This document shows positions 42,329-51,469 of a stretch of DNA of 64,000 nucleotides, piece after piece. A model generated the notes under the pieces. It worked only from the letters and a program-made list of their open reading frames with translations. It was not told where the DNA came from and did not search any database. Source of the stretch: Clostridiales bacterium (GTDB lineage Bacteria > Bacillota > Clostridia > Christensenellales > CAG-138); contig DXWI01000001.1 of assembly GCA_019416935.1 (NCBI GenBank), positions 130,814-194,813 of the forward strand, written 5' to 3'. Every line of letters starts with the position of its first letter. Position 1 is the first letter of the stretch. Made by a program: the position numbers and the translations under genes.

Positions 42329-42748
42329 TACACTACCTCAAACTGTTCTTTGATTATCTTTTATCTGCTAGCGTTTCAAACTATTTATTTATAATATACC
42401 ACAGATTTCTGTAGCAGAAAAGGATCTGAGCGTATAGGCTTTTCAAATCATTTGCGCTGCAAATGCACCACAGCAAGCCATCCAGTATGCCGAACCGCGA
42501 GGCGCGGCGCACATCCCGGCCGCCTTGGTCAGCCGGAAAACCGGCGCTTCTCGGTCTGCCGGTCTGTCTGCTGTGCTCTCAATGGCGGAGGTCCAATCCC
42601 GCCCAGGGCGGCGTAATTTGACAAATACGGGAACATTCGCCGGTGCGTCTTGTATGCGCGCCGGTTTTTTGATACCATAATCAGAAGGGATGGAACGTCC
42701 CGCCAAACGCCCGCAGAAATCTGCCTCAAACAAAGGAGGATATACTCT
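42329..42748. other. Right edge of the island and leader of the nucleoside kinase gene
   Basis: AT-rich to about 42.43 kb, then GC-rich. No supported gene. The promoter of the restriction operon should lie at 42.34-42.42 kb, where TATTTATTTATAATATACC is suggestive. Perfect TTGACA at 42618 has no matching -10 box at normal spacing. Confidence 0.45.
42639..42665 (+). terminator. Terminator-like hairpin in the kinase leader
   Basis: An 8-bp stem (CCGGTGCG with CGCGCCGG, one G-U pair), 9-nt loop, followed by six Ts. No rightward gene lies just upstream, so it may be an attenuator for the kinase gene 80 bp downstream. Confidence 0.55.
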
Positions 42749-44458
42749 ATGGAACTCATCATCGACGGCCGCCCGATCGACGCGCAGCCGGGCGAAACGC
42801 TGCTCCAGCTGGTGCGACGGCTCGGCCTCGACACCGGCGAATTGAAAACCCGGCCGCTGGCCGCCTATATGGCGGGCGAGGCCTTCACGCTCAACTATGT
42901 GCCCGTGCGGCGGACGGACAGCGGCGGAGAGTGCTTGCGCTCGCGCCGTGCGGTGCATATTTCGCGCGGCCATATCGAGCTTGTGCGCTACGACAGCGAC
43001 CGCGGCAAGCGCATCTACGAGCATTCGATGCTGTTCGTGTTCCTGCTCGCGGTGCGCGCCTGCTTCCCCACCGCGCGCGTGATGATCGATTACGCCGTGG
43101 GCGCCGGACTATACGCGACCGTGCGGAAGGAGCCGGCGCTGACGGCCGAAGATGTGGAGCGCATTCGGGAGGCCGCGGCGCGCATCGTGGCGGAGGATCA
43201 TCCACTGGTGCGGCAGCGGCTCGATATCGACGATGCAATCGAGCTTTTCGCCAAGGACGGCCAGACCGATAAGGTGGATCTGCTCGGCTGGCGGTGGTTC
43301 ACCTATTTCGATGTGTACCGCGTTGGCGATTATATGGATTATTTCTACGGCGAAATGTTGCCGTCCACCGGCTTCGTTTCGGTCTATGACCTGCGGTTTC
43401 AGGACGGCGGCGTGCTGCTGCTGCGCCCGGACGCGGCCGACCCGAACAGGGCCTCCGTCTATCAGCCGATGCCGAAGCTGTCCGCCGTGTTCCGCGAGAG
43501 CGAGGAATGGGGGCGGCTCATGCGCTGCAACAACGTGTCCGAGCTGAACCGGCTCGTCCGCTCCGGCGGCATCCGCGAGCTCATCCGCGTCAACGAAGCG
43601 CTGCACGAGAAGCGCTATGCGCGGATTGCCGATGAGATCGTCGATCGCGGCGCGCGCGCCGTGCTGATCGCGGGGCCGTCGAGCTCCGGCAAGACGACCA
43701 GCGCCAACCGCCTGTGCACGCAGCTGCGCGTACACGGCAAGACGCCCGTGCTCATGTCGCTCGACGACTACTATATCGACCGCGACAAGATCCTGCCGGA
43801 TGAGAACGGCGAGATCGATCTCGAGCATATTAATACGATCGATACCGACCTGTTCCGCAGCGACCTGACGCGCCTGCTGGACGGCGAGACGGTCGAGCTG
43901 CCGCGCTTTGACTTCAAGACCGGCAAGCGCGTCATGGACGGCCATACGCTCCGGCTCGACGCGGACACGCCGCTCGTCGTCGAGGGGTTGCACGGGCTCA
44001 ACCCGGCGCTGCTGCCGGATACCGTGGACCGCAATCTGGTCTACCGCCTGTATGTGAGCGCGCTCACCACGCTGAACCTCGACGACCATAACCGCATCCC
44101 CACGACGGATATCCGGCTGCTTCGGCGCATGGTGCGCGACTATGAAACGCGCAACGCCTCCATCGAGCACACGCTGTCCATGTGGGCGAGCGTGCGCCGC
44201 GGCGAGGAGCGCTGGATCTTCCCGTATCAGGAGCAGGCGGACGCGATCTTCAACTCCACGCTCGTATATGAGCCGGCAGTGCTCAAAAAGCACATCTTCC
44301 CGCTGCTGCAGGCCGTGCGGTCGGGCAGCCCGTATTTCGACGAGGTGCGCGGCATCGTGAAGTTCCTGAACTATATCGTGGAGGCAAACGTCGAGGACGA
44401 AATCCCGCCCACGTCGATCCTGCGCGAGTTTATCGGCGGAAACGCCTTTTACCGGTAA
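42749..44458 (+). CDS. Nucleoside kinase (uridine kinase-like) with TGS and threonyl-tRNA-synthetase-like N-terminal domains
   Basis: A 569-residue fusion. Residues 1-60 form a TGS-like ubiquitin fold (MELIIDGRPIDAQPGETLLQ). About 60-290 resembles the second additional domain of ThrRS (GRHIELV-like SRGHIELVRYDSDRGKRIYEHSM). The C-terminal kinase has P-loop GPSSSGKTT (about residue 311), LSLDDYYIDRDKILPDENGEIDLEHI and VVEGLHGLNPALLP. This architecture is a known clostridial and spirochaete variant of uridine/cytidine kinase. ATG 42749 follows AAAGGAGGATATACTCT, an ideal site. Single gene. Confidence 0.94.
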   Translation: MELIIDGRPIDAQPGETLLQLVRRLGLDTGELKTRPLAAYMAGEAFTLNYVPVRRTDSGGECLRSRRAVHISRGHIELVRYDSDRGKRIYEHSMLFVFLLAVRACFPTARVMIDYAVGAGLYATVRKEPALTAEDVERIREAAARIVAEDHPLVRQRLDIDDAIELFAKDGQTDKVDLLGWRWFTYFDVYRVGDYMDYFYGEMLPSTGFVSVYDLRFQDGGVLLLRPDAADPNRASVYQPMPKLSAVFRESEEWGRLMRCNNVSELNRLVRSGGIRELIRVNEALHEKRYARIADEIVDRGARAVLIAGPSSSGKTTSANRLCTQLRVHGKTPVLMSLDDYYIDRDKILPDENGEIDLEHINTIDTDLFRSDLTRLLDGETVELPRFDFKTGKRVMDGHTLRLDADTPLVVEGLHGLNPALLPDTVDRNLVYRLYVSALTTLNLDDHNRIPTTDIRLLRRMVRDYETRNASIEHTLSMWASVRRGEERWIFPYQEQADAIFNSTLVYEPAVLKKHIFPLLQAVRSGSPYFDEVRGIVKFLNYIVEANVEDEIPPTSILREFIGGNAFYR

Positions 44459-44590
44459 GGAGCCTCCGGCAGGCCGTCCGGCCCCCGCGGGTTACGAGCG
44501 CGGCGATTGGCTCTCCGGCAGCAGATGTCGGATGGGCATCCATCCCGCGGCTCACCGGCGCAGCGGCTCGGCATCCTGCGCCCTCGGCTT

Positions 44591-44787
44591 GTCAAAAAAG
44601 TAACGATGCGAACCGCTCCGCCCGTTCGCACGTGAAAATTGCGCAGGAAGAACCATAGAATTCGTCAAAAGCAGCGACCTGCGCGGTGCTTTTGACGCAG
44701 AGCCTGTAGGCTCTGCCGTGCAGCACCAAACCTGCAAGCATATTCCTGCCGCAGCAGAAATTCCGTCAAAAAACAAAGCTTTTTGAT
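44591..44787 (+). mobile_element. Interspersed four-hairpin repeat element, copy 3 (197 bp)
   Basis: Forward orientation; starts GTCAAAAAA and ends CTTTTTGAT. Hairpins 1, 2 and 4 are recognisable (hairpins 1 and 4 carry mismatches). Hairpin 3 has been replaced or invaded by a different stem, CAGAGCCTGTAGGCTCTG, while the distal arm CAAACCTGCAAG remains. The most diverged full-length copy; no duplicated terminator is evident around it. Confidence 0.75.
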
Positions 44788-44828
44788 GGCCTGCGGACGC
44801 GGTGGTTGGCAGCCGGCGCCCTGAACGT

Positions 44829-44857
44829 CTGTCAAAAGCAAAAATCTGTGCTATACT
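44829..44857 (+). promoter_or_regulatory. Promoter of the TIGR01906-tsaD transcription unit
   Basis: CTGTCA (44829-44834), 17 nt, TATACT (44852-44857), 69 bp before the start codon. Confidence 0.75.
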
Positions 44858-44926
44858 GGTACTGTTTTGACACGCCCGCCCCAAAAGCGGCGGCGGTCAA
44901 CAAAATTCCATGCAAAGGGGATTCAC

Positions 44927-45763
44927 ATGCGCAAACGCTTTGCCGTGATGCTGAGCACCGTCGCCTCGATCATTCTGGTCCTGTGCATCCTGTTCTCGGC
45001 GCTGCAGCTCACGATGAACGACAAAAGCTACATCGAGTATGAATACTCCCGCCTGCAGGTCGCGCGCGGGATGGGCATGACCAACATCGATCTGGTCAAC
45101 TCGTGCAACCGGCTCATCGATTATATGGAGGGTCGGGTGGACAGCATCGACATTCCGGTTACGGTCAACGGGGAGCAGGTGCTCATGTTCGACCAGCCGC
45201 AGGAGATCAGCCATATGGCCGATGTGCGGCTCTTGTACCAGAATTTCCGCACCTACCGCGATTTCGGCCTGCTGCTCGCGCTCGTGCTGTATCTGCTTGC
45301 CGCCATTCTCCACGTCAGAACGGCCATGCACACGCTCGCGTCCGGCTATGCCTACGGCGCATTCGTGATCGCGCTGTTCGTCGGCTTCATCGGCACATGG
45401 GCGGCGCTGGATTTTCCGAGCTTCTGGACATTCTTCCACCAGATGCTGTTCTGGAACAACGACTGGCTGTTCGACGCGTCCGCCAGCCGCATGATCAACA
45501 TGCTGCCCGAGCAGTTCTTTTCCGATATGATCCTGCGCATGGCGGCGATCGCGGGCGCGGCGTTCCTGCTGCTGCTTGCGGCGTCGGTCGTGCTGCTCCT
45601 GTCCATGCGTAAAAAGCGGATGGCCGCGCGGGAAAAGGCCCGCGAGCGGGCGCTCGCCGCACGCGCTGCCAAGCGGGCGGCCGCCGAAAAGAGGCTGGCC
45701 GCCGCCGCGCCAGGCGCCGACCGGCCGGCGGACGATGCGCCGCCTCTGGAGGAACAGCCGTGA
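44927..45763 (+). CDS. TIGR01906 / DUF1461 family membrane protein
   Basis: A 278-residue protein with an N-terminal hydrophobic anchor, a conserved extracytoplasmic stretch, three further transmembrane helices and a charged Ala/Arg/Lys-rich tail. Conserved family features are NDKSYIEYEYSRLQVARGMGMTNIDLVNSCNRLIDYM, FNxREISHM-like FDQPQEISHMADVRLLYQNFR and LDFPSFWTFFHQMLFWNNDWLFD. Function unknown. ATG 44927 has AAAGGGG upstream. Its stop overlaps the tsaD start (GTGA). Confidence 0.92.
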   Translation: MRKRFAVMLSTVASIILVLCILFSALQLTMNDKSYIEYEYSRLQVARGMGMTNIDLVNSCNRLIDYMEGRVDSIDIPVTVNGEQVLMFDQPQEISHMADVRLLYQNFRTYRDFGLLLALVLYLLAAILHVRTAMHTLASGYAYGAFVIALFVGFIGTWAALDFPSFWTFFHQMLFWNNDWLFDASASRMINMLPEQFFSDMILRMAAIAGAAFLLLLAASVVLLLSMRKKRMAAREKARERALAARAAKRAAAEKRLAAAAPGADRPADDAPPLEEQP

Positions 45764-46809
45764 ACGAAGCCTGTGTCATGCGCCATGGCGGCACGCTGCT
45801 CGCCATCGAAACCTCCTGCGATGAAACTGCGGCGGCCGTGATCCGCGGCGGGCGGGAGGTATGCTCAAATGTTGTACACACGCAGATCCCGCTGCACCAG
45901 CGCTTCGGCGGCGTCGTGCCGGAGATCGCCTCGCGCAGCCATGTCGAGATGATCGGCCATGTCGTTGACCGCGCCCTGACCGACGCGGGCATGCCCGAGG
46001 GCGAAGGGCTCGACGGCGTTGCGGTCACGCACGGGCCGGGGCTCGTCGGCGCGCTGCTGGTCGGGCTGTCGTTTGCCAAGGCATACGCGTTTGCAAAGGG
46101 GCTGCCGTTCGTGGGCGTGAACCACATCGCCTCGCACATCGCCGCCAACTATCTGACGTATCCGGACCTCAAGCCGCCGTTCGTCTGCCTCGTTGTATCC
46201 GGCGGGCACACCCATATCGTTACGGTCGACGGCTACGATTCGTTCCGGCTCATCGGCCGCACGCGCGACGACGCGGCAGGCGAAGCGTTCGATAAGATCG
46301 CGCGCGTGCTGGGTCTGCCATATCCGGGCGGCCCAGCGCTCGAAAAGCTGGCGCTCGAGGGCGACGGCGGCGCGGTGCGCTTCCACTCGGCGTTTCTCGA
46401 GGGCGACGGCTATGACTTCAGCTTCTCCGGCCTCAAGACCGCTGCCATCAACCGCCTGCACACCGCCGAGCAGCGGGGCGAAACGATCAGCCGCGCCGAT
46501 ATCGCGGCCTCGTTCCAGCGCACGGTGGTCGAGGCGCTCACGAGCCGCGCCGTGCGCGCGGCGGAGGCGTTCGGCGGGAAGGAGCCGGTGTTGGCGCTCG
46601 CGGGCGGCGTGTCGGCCAACCGCGCCCTGCGGCAGTCGCTTGCGGCGCGCTGCGCCCGCGCGGGTATCCGCTTCTGCTGTCCGGACTTTGCCTACTGCAC
46701 CGATAACGCCGCCATGGTCGGCTCGGCGGGCTATTACCGTCTGAAAGACCACGGTCCGGACGACTGGTCGCTCAACGCGATTCCGAACCTGTCGTTTTTG
46801 CACGAATAA
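45760..46809 (+). CDS. tsaD: tRNA N6-adenosine threonylcarbamoyltransferase
   Basis: A 349-residue Kae1/Qri7/TsaD enzyme that installs t6A37 on ANN-decoding tRNAs with TsaB and TsaE. ASKHA-fold motifs: AIETSCDETAAAVI, VVPEIASRSHVEMI, THGPGLVGALLVG, the metal-binding NHIASHIAAN (H-x3-H about residues 121-125), LVVSGGHTHIV and DNAAMVGSAGYY. GTG 45760 overlaps the preceding stop and has TGGAGGA upstream; ATG 45778 is an alternative. TsaB and TsaE are not in the window. Confidence 0.97.
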   Translation: MNEACVMRHGGTLLAIETSCDETAAAVIRGGREVCSNVVHTQIPLHQRFGGVVPEIASRSHVEMIGHVVDRALTDAGMPEGEGLDGVAVTHGPGLVGALLVGLSFAKAYAFAKGLPFVGVNHIASHIAANYLTYPDLKPPFVCLVVSGGHTHIVTVDGYDSFRLIGRTRDDAAGEAFDKIARVLGLPYPGGPALEKLALEGDGGAVRFHSAFLEGDGYDFSFSGLKTAAINRLHTAEQRGETISRADIAASFQRTVVEALTSRAVRAAEAFGGKEPVLALAGGVSANRALRQSLAARCARAGIRFCCPDFAYCTDNAAMVGSAGYYRLKDHGPDDWSLNAIPNLSFLHE

Positions 46810-46855
46810 CCCGGGCACGGGCCGCCGGATGCGCCCGCCGGGACGGTTTTGGGAG

Positions 46856-46956
46856 GGCGTCGCCGTTCCCGCCATCCGTGCGCCGAAAGCGTGCGCCCGT
46901 CCGAACCGTTCCCAACCCATGGCGTCGCCGTTCCCCCGTCCGCGCGCCGAAAAGCG
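46856..46956. repeat. Two 35-bp direct repeats after tsaD
   Basis: GGCGTCGCCGTTCCC...GCGCCGAAAGCG at 46856-46891 recurs at 46921-46956 with a few changes. Non-coding, between tsaD and the next gene. Confidence 0.7.
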
Positions 46957-46997
46957 CCCAGTTTCATCACGTTTCTTCAGGAGGATCGTCTGCCGCA

Positions 46998-48005
46998 ATG
47001 AAAAAACAGTTCCCCGCCATCCTCGCCGCCGCCGCATGCCTGCTGCTCCTGATCGCGCTGTTTCGCATACGCGCGCTCGAGAACCGGCTGGACAGCCTGC
47101 AATCAGATCTCAGCAGGCAGATCGCGCGCGTCAACGACAATGTGAGCGACATCTACGGCCGCGTGGCCGATGCGGCAGCGGAGGCCGCCAGCCCGCTCGC
47201 CGCCTCGTCGTTCTCCTACGGCGCGGCGGACACGAAGGCACAAACGGTTGAACTGGTGTGCACCGTGTTCCCGAAGGAATATACGCCCGGCCGCACCGAA
47301 GCGTCCGTCACCGTAAACGGCAGCGCATACCCCATGGCGCTCGAGAACGGCGGCTATACCGCCACGGTCGCCGTCCCGATTGCCGCCGATACCACGGTCG
47401 AGGGCGTGTCCTTTTCGGAGGATGGTGCGGTGCGCTATGTGTCGCTGATGCAGCCGTTCTCGCCGCGCTATGAGTATCTGCCGCTCATCTACGGCCGGTT
47501 CGAGTCGAACGGCTCCGGTTCGGTGCGGGACGGCGTGTATGTGCTCGAAAACGAGGGTCTCGCCGTCATCGACGTCGATCGGAAGAACAGCGGCGTTTCA
47601 CTCCGGTCGCTCGCGCTCGTGTTCCTGCTCGACGGAGAGGAGACCGGCCGCATGGACGTCGATATGACCTATGCGGGCCAGCAGGCGTATCTTGCAAAGG
47701 TTGCCGGCAGCAGCGCCCATGCGCTGCCGGACGAGGCCGCGTTCCTCGCAAGCGGCGCTTCCGAATACTACTGCCATCTCGACCGCACGTTTGAAATCCC
47801 GCTCGGCAGCACGCTCGAATGCTATGTGGAGGCGGTTGACAGCCTCGGCCTTCGCTATCGCGCTTTGTACGATCTGTACGAGATCGATCAAACGGGCGCG
47901 CAGTCGTACAGCACCGAGAAATGGATGCGCATCGGCGCGGAGCCGGACATCTATGACGCCGACGGCAACGTACTGTACGCACTCGAGCCTTCGCTGTACG
48001 CCTGA
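46998..48005 (+). CDS. Membrane-anchored coiled-coil protein of unknown function
   Basis: A 335-residue protein from ATG 46998; AGGAGG lies about 13 bases upstream, rather far. An N-terminal membrane anchor (residues 6-20) leads into a short coiled coil (IRALENRLDSLQSDLSRQIARVNDNVSDIYGRV). The rest is a beta-rich extracytoplasmic region with possible Ig-like modules (ELVCTVFPKEYTPGRTEASVTVNG, TLECYVEAVDSLGLRYR). I do not recognise the family. It may interact with the cell wall. It lies downstream of tsaD by 188 bp. Confidence 0.72.
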   Translation: MKKQFPAILAAAACLLLLIALFRIRALENRLDSLQSDLSRQIARVNDNVSDIYGRVADAAAEAASPLAASSFSYGAADTKAQTVELVCTVFPKEYTPGRTEASVTVNGSAYPMALENGGYTATVAVPIAADTTVEGVSFSEDGAVRYVSLMQPFSPRYEYLPLIYGRFESNGSGSVRDGVYVLENEGLAVIDVDRKNSGVSLRSLALVFLLDGEETGRMDVDMTYAGQQAYLAKVAGSSAHALPDEAAFLASGASEYYCHLDRTFEIPLGSTLECYVEAVDSLGLRYRALYDLYEIDQTGAQSYSTEKWMRIGAEPDIYDADGNVLYALEPSLYA

Positions 48006-48023
48006 TACCGCATCGGCAACCAT

Positions 48024-48036
48024 CGTTTTGACGGCC
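48024..48036. repeat. Possible relic of the repeat element's right end
   Basis: ATCGTTTTGACGG resembles the terminal ATCGTTTTTTGACGG of copy 5. Very short, so chance is possible. Confidence 0.25.
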
Positions 48037-48040
48037 GAAA

Positions 48041-48070
48041 GGGCCTGCCGGAAACCGCTACGGCAGGCCC
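48041..48070. terminator. Convergent terminator hairpin
   Basis: A 10-bp perfect stem (GGGCCTGCCG and complement) with a 10-nt loop between convergent genes; no long T-run. Confidence 0.65.
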
Positions 48071-48107
48071 TTGCTGATGTTACCGTTTCATGCTGCCGCC
48101 GCTGCCG

Positions 48108-49610
48108 CTACCGGAGCAGCACCAGATGCGCGCCCTCCTGCAGCGGCATGGATGGGTCCGGCGTTTCCGGCAGGTCGGCATTCCAGCCGGCGAGCGCGCC
48201 GAGCGTAACCCGGAAGCGCTTGCCGACGTCCCAAAGCGTTTCGCCCGCGCCGGCGCAATAGATGATGATGCCGCGCGCCGCGGCCTGCTCCTTCGCATCG
48301 TCCGGCTGCACGGCGGTCACGGCGCAGAGGCTCTGCCGGCCGTACAGAACGGCCTGCGCCTCGAGCGTGAGCAGCAGCTCCGGCGTGCGCCCGCTTCCGG
48401 TGAGCTGTGCGGAAAGCACCTGGAGATCCACGCGCGCATCCGGCGTGTACGGGGCATCCAGGACGAGCTGCAGCGGCAGGTCGTAGGGGAAGCTGTGGAG
48501 CTGCCCGCCGTCGCACTGATACAGCACCGTTGCAAACACCATGGCGTCGATGCCGAGCCGTCCGTCCTCGGTCTCAAACGCGCCCGTCATCGCCGCGATG
48601 GCCGACGCATAGATCATGCGGTACGCGTCCGGCAGGTGCGAGGGGATCTGCACCCCCTCCCGGAATGGGAAGCGCTTCTGCTCCGCGCCCGAACAGAGCA
48701 GCTGTTCAAACGAGGACTGTACGCAGTGAAATGCGGCGCTTTCGTCATAGGCATCGGACAACACCTGCTGCTCCGCCGTCTCCAAGCCGTACACGCGAAG
48801 CTGCACGAGCGCCTCCACGTCCGCTACGCCGAAGCTCATATCGGCGGCAACGGCGGAAACCTGTTCCACGGTGGCAACCGTCCACGCCGTTTCCGCATAC
48901 GGCGCGTCGAACACCTCGGTAAACGGGATGATCTGCGTCTGCTGGGTCAGCTGGCCCTCGTCCGATGCAGTGAGCACCGTCGCATACAGGCTGCCCTCCA
49001 CGGTCAGCGCCGTGCCGTTATAAACCATTTCCCGCACCTGCGCCGTGCCGTGGTACAGCAGCACCTGCGCGGCGGTCGGGGCGGAGATCTCCTCGCGGAT
49101 GCGCACCGAGTGCGTTGCAAGCAGCGCGCTGCGCCGCGTTTTGACCGTCTGCTGCCGGCTTTCGAGTCCGGCAATTCCCGTAATGCCGGTCACGAGCGGG
49201 TCCGCGACCGGCGCAACGACCGATGCGGACAGCTCCAAAACGGCCGACAGATGCAGCTTTGCGCCGTCCACCGTACAGCTGCACTCGAGCACCTGTGCGC
49301 CCGCCGATGCGGCCATGCCCTCGGCCGCGCCGGCCAGTTCCATGCTGTGCACGAACGTTGACGATGCGGAAAACCCGAACACCTCGCCCGATGGGCTCTG
49401 GCACAGCAATTGCAGCGTCAGACTGCCTCCGGCGCGCACCTCGTCCTTCTGCGCCTCGGCCTGGCAGGCGCCAAGCTGCGCGCCCGCGCTCAAAACGGTC
49501 GCGGCCACGCGCCCGTCCGGCAGCGGGATTTCGCTGTCGATCAATGCCTGAGAGACGGCCGTTCCCACCAGGGTATCGATCCCGATCACGCTTGTTTGCA
49601 CGTCCATCAT
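48108..49610 (-). CDS. DUF3794-type and LysM domain protein, probable spore-coat or cortex-associated
   Basis: A 500-residue protein without signal peptide. Most of it is repeated beta-strand-rich modules of about 120-150 residues (EISAPTAAQVLLYHGTAQVREMVYNG..., EGQLTQQTQIIPFTEVFDAPYA) as in DUF3794 proteins. The last 50 residues are a LysM domain (IIYCAGAGETLWDVGKRFRVTLGALAGWNADL...HLVLL). DUF3794-plus-LysM proteins occur in spore-forming Clostridia and are linked to the spore envelope, in the manner of SpoVID/SafA. ATG 49610 or 49607, GAGGT upstream. Confidence 0.85.
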   Translation of the reverse strand: MMDVQTSVIGIDTLVGTAVSQALIDSEIPLPDGRVAATVLSAGAQLGACQAEAQKDEVRAGGSLTLQLLCQSPSGEVFGFSASSTFVHSMELAGAAEGMAASAGAQVLECSCTVDGAKLHLSAVLELSASVVAPVADPLVTGITGIAGLESRQQTVKTRRSALLATHSVRIREEISAPTAAQVLLYHGTAQVREMVYNGTALTVEGSLYATVLTASDEGQLTQQTQIIPFTEVFDAPYAETAWTVATVEQVSAVAADMSFGVADVEALVQLRVYGLETAEQQVLSDAYDESAAFHCVQSSFEQLLCSGAEQKRFPFREGVQIPSHLPDAYRMIYASAIAAMTGAFETEDGRLGIDAMVFATVLYQCDGGQLHSFPYDLPLQLVLDAPYTPDARVDLQVLSAQLTGSGRTPELLLTLEAQAVLYGRQSLCAVTAVQPDDAKEQAAARGIIIYCAGAGETLWDVGKRFRVTLGALAGWNADLPETPDPSMPLQEGAHLVLLR

Positions 49611-49723
49611 GCTGTACCTCCCGATTGATTGGCTTCATTCATTCGTATGCCCGCTTTGGACCGGATATGACGGGTATGCGCATGCCCCAATGCCGCCGCG
49701 GCAAAAAAATCGTTTGACCTCCC

Positions 49724-49753
49724 TTGACTTGGGCGGAATGCAAAATTTATAAT
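49724..49753 (+). promoter_or_regulatory. Promoter of gdhA
   Basis: TTGACT (49724-49729), 18 nt, TATAAT (49748-49753). It gives a leader of about 135 nt containing GC-rich inverted repeats that might be regulatory. Confidence 0.85.
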
Positions 49754-49895
49754 AGAGAAGATCCATTGCGGCCGCTGCGATAGGGACGCGGCGCTGCGTG
49801 GGGCGGCAGCAATTTCATAGTTTCAAAGACCGACCCGAAACACCGTGCCATTCCTGCCCCAACAGAAATTTTTTTCAGGATTCAGGAGGAACGAA

Positions 49896-51245
49896 ATGAA
49901 CGCATACATTCAAAGGGTACTGGAGAAAACGCGCGCCCAAAATGCGGGCGAGCCGGAGTTTTTGCAGACGGTGGAGGAGGTGCTCTCCTCGCTGGAACCG
50001 GTGATCGAGCGCCACCCCGAATACGAGCGGGCCGCCCTGCTCGAGCGCATGGTGGAGCCGGAGCGCGTGATCGGCTTCCGCGTCGTCTGGCAGGACGATT
50101 CCGGTCTGGCGCATGTCAACCGCGGCTACCGCGTGCAGTACAACAGCGCGATCGGCCCGTACAAGGGCGGGCTTCGGTTTCATCCGTCCGTCAACCTGTC
50201 GATCATGAAGTTTCTGGCCTTTGAGCAGACGTTTAAGAACAGCCTGACGAGTCTGCCCATCGGCGGCGGCAAGGGCGGCTCCGACTTCGATCCCCGCGGC
50301 CGCAGCGACAATGAGATCATGCGCTTCTGTCAGGCGTTTATGACCGAGCTGTACCGCCACATCGGCCCGGACGTCGACGTGCCGGCGGGCGACCTCGGCG
50401 TCGGCGGCAAGGAGATCGGCTATCTGTTCGGCCAGTACAAGCGCATCAAGAACGCGTATGAAAACGGCGTGCTTACCGGCAAGGGATTCTCCTACGGCGG
50501 CAGCCTGATCCGGCCGGAGGCCACCGGCTTCGGTGCGGTCTACTATATTTCCGAGGTGTTCAAGCACGAAAAGGATTCCTTCTCCGGCAAGACCTTCGCG
50601 CTGTCGGGCTTCGGCAACGTCTGCTGGGGCGCGATCACAAAGATCACGCAGCTCGGCGGCAAGGTCATCACCATTTCCGGCCCGGACGGCTATGTGCTCG
50701 ACAGCAGCGGCATCAACACGGAGGAAAAGATCGCCTATCTGCTCGAGATGCGCGACAGCCGCCGCGACCGCGTGCAGGATTATGCGGATAAGTTTGGCGT
50801 CCCGTTCTTCCCCGGCGAAAAGCCGTGGGGCGTGAAGGCGGACGTGATCATGCCCTGCGCAACGCAGAACGAGGTCACGCTCGAGGATGCAAAAAAGATC
50901 GTGGCAAACGGCGTGAAATACTACGTCGAGGTTTCCAATATGCCCACGACCAACGATGCGCTCGCCTACCTGATGCGCCAGAACGGGCTGATCGTTGCGC
51001 CGAGCAAGGCGGTCAATGCGGGCGGCGTCGCCACCAGCGCGCTGGAGATGAGCCAGAACTCCATGCGCTACAGTTGGTCGCAGGAGGAAGTGGAGGACAA
51101 GCTGCGCGCAATCATGGTCAATATCCACGCGGCCAGCGCCAAGGCTGCGGCGGAATACGGACTGGGCTACAATCTGGTGGCCGGCGCGAATCTGGCGGGC
51201 TTTATGAAGGTTGCGGAGGCCATGATGGCCGAGGGGCTCGTCTGA
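49896..51245 (+). CDS. gdhA: NADP-type glutamate dehydrogenase
   Basis: A 449-residue hexameric-type enzyme that forms glutamate from 2-oxoglutarate and ammonium. The length and the opening MNAYIQRVLEKTRAQNAGEPEFLQTVEEV match the 450-residue NADP-dependent class. Substrate region: GPYKGGLRFHPSVNLSIMKFLAFEQTFKNSLTSLPIGGGKGG with the catalytic lysine, and DVDVPAGDLGVGGKEIGYLFGQYKR. The Rossmann motif is ALSGFGNVCWGA. ATG 49896 has TTCAGGAGGAACGAA. The longer frame (from 49845) would put the ribosome site inside the gene, so I reject it. Confidence 0.97.
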   Translation: MNAYIQRVLEKTRAQNAGEPEFLQTVEEVLSSLEPVIERHPEYERAALLERMVEPERVIGFRVVWQDDSGLAHVNRGYRVQYNSAIGPYKGGLRFHPSVNLSIMKFLAFEQTFKNSLTSLPIGGGKGGSDFDPRGRSDNEIMRFCQAFMTELYRHIGPDVDVPAGDLGVGGKEIGYLFGQYKRIKNAYENGVLTGKGFSYGGSLIRPEATGFGAVYYISEVFKHEKDSFSGKTFALSGFGNVCWGAITKITQLGGKVITISGPDGYVLDSSGINTEEKIAYLLEMRDSRRDRVQDYADKFGVPFFPGEKPWGVKADVIMPCATQNEVTLEDAKKIVANGVKYYVEVSNMPTTNDALAYLMRQNGLIVAPSKAVNAGGVATSALEMSQNSMRYSWSQEEVEDKLRAIMVNIHAASAKAAAEYGLGYNLVAGANLAGFMKVAEAMMAEGLV

Positions 51246-51424
51246 GGGCTGGGGCCATCGTTTGGCACGATTCGTCCCAACATCGCGCTCGGACGAACCG
51301 GCAGGCATGGCCAGAGCGAGCCTAACACCGGGCGCCGCCGGAGGGCAGGGGTGTTTTCCGCCCGGCCTGCACGCGCGAACCGGCAGGCGGCGCATGCCGT
51401 CGAGCCGGGTTTTGCAGAGATTCT

Positions 51425-51463
51425 TTTGACAGGCAGACGCCCAAAGCGCTCCTTCGGGCGTTC
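51425..51463 (+). repeat. Left terminator copy flanking repeat element 4
   Basis: A 39-bp sequence containing the hairpin CGCCC-AAGCGCTCCTT-GGGCG, identical to 51653-51691 except for one base. Confidence 0.85.
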
Positions 51464-51469
51464 AGGCCG

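Noticed and set aside
42560..42640. tRNA-like fragment at the right edge of the restriction island
   Set aside because: A GGTCCAATCCCGCC stretch hints at a T arm, but stem and loop sizes do not fit and no cloverleaf can be built, so I do not call an attachment site.
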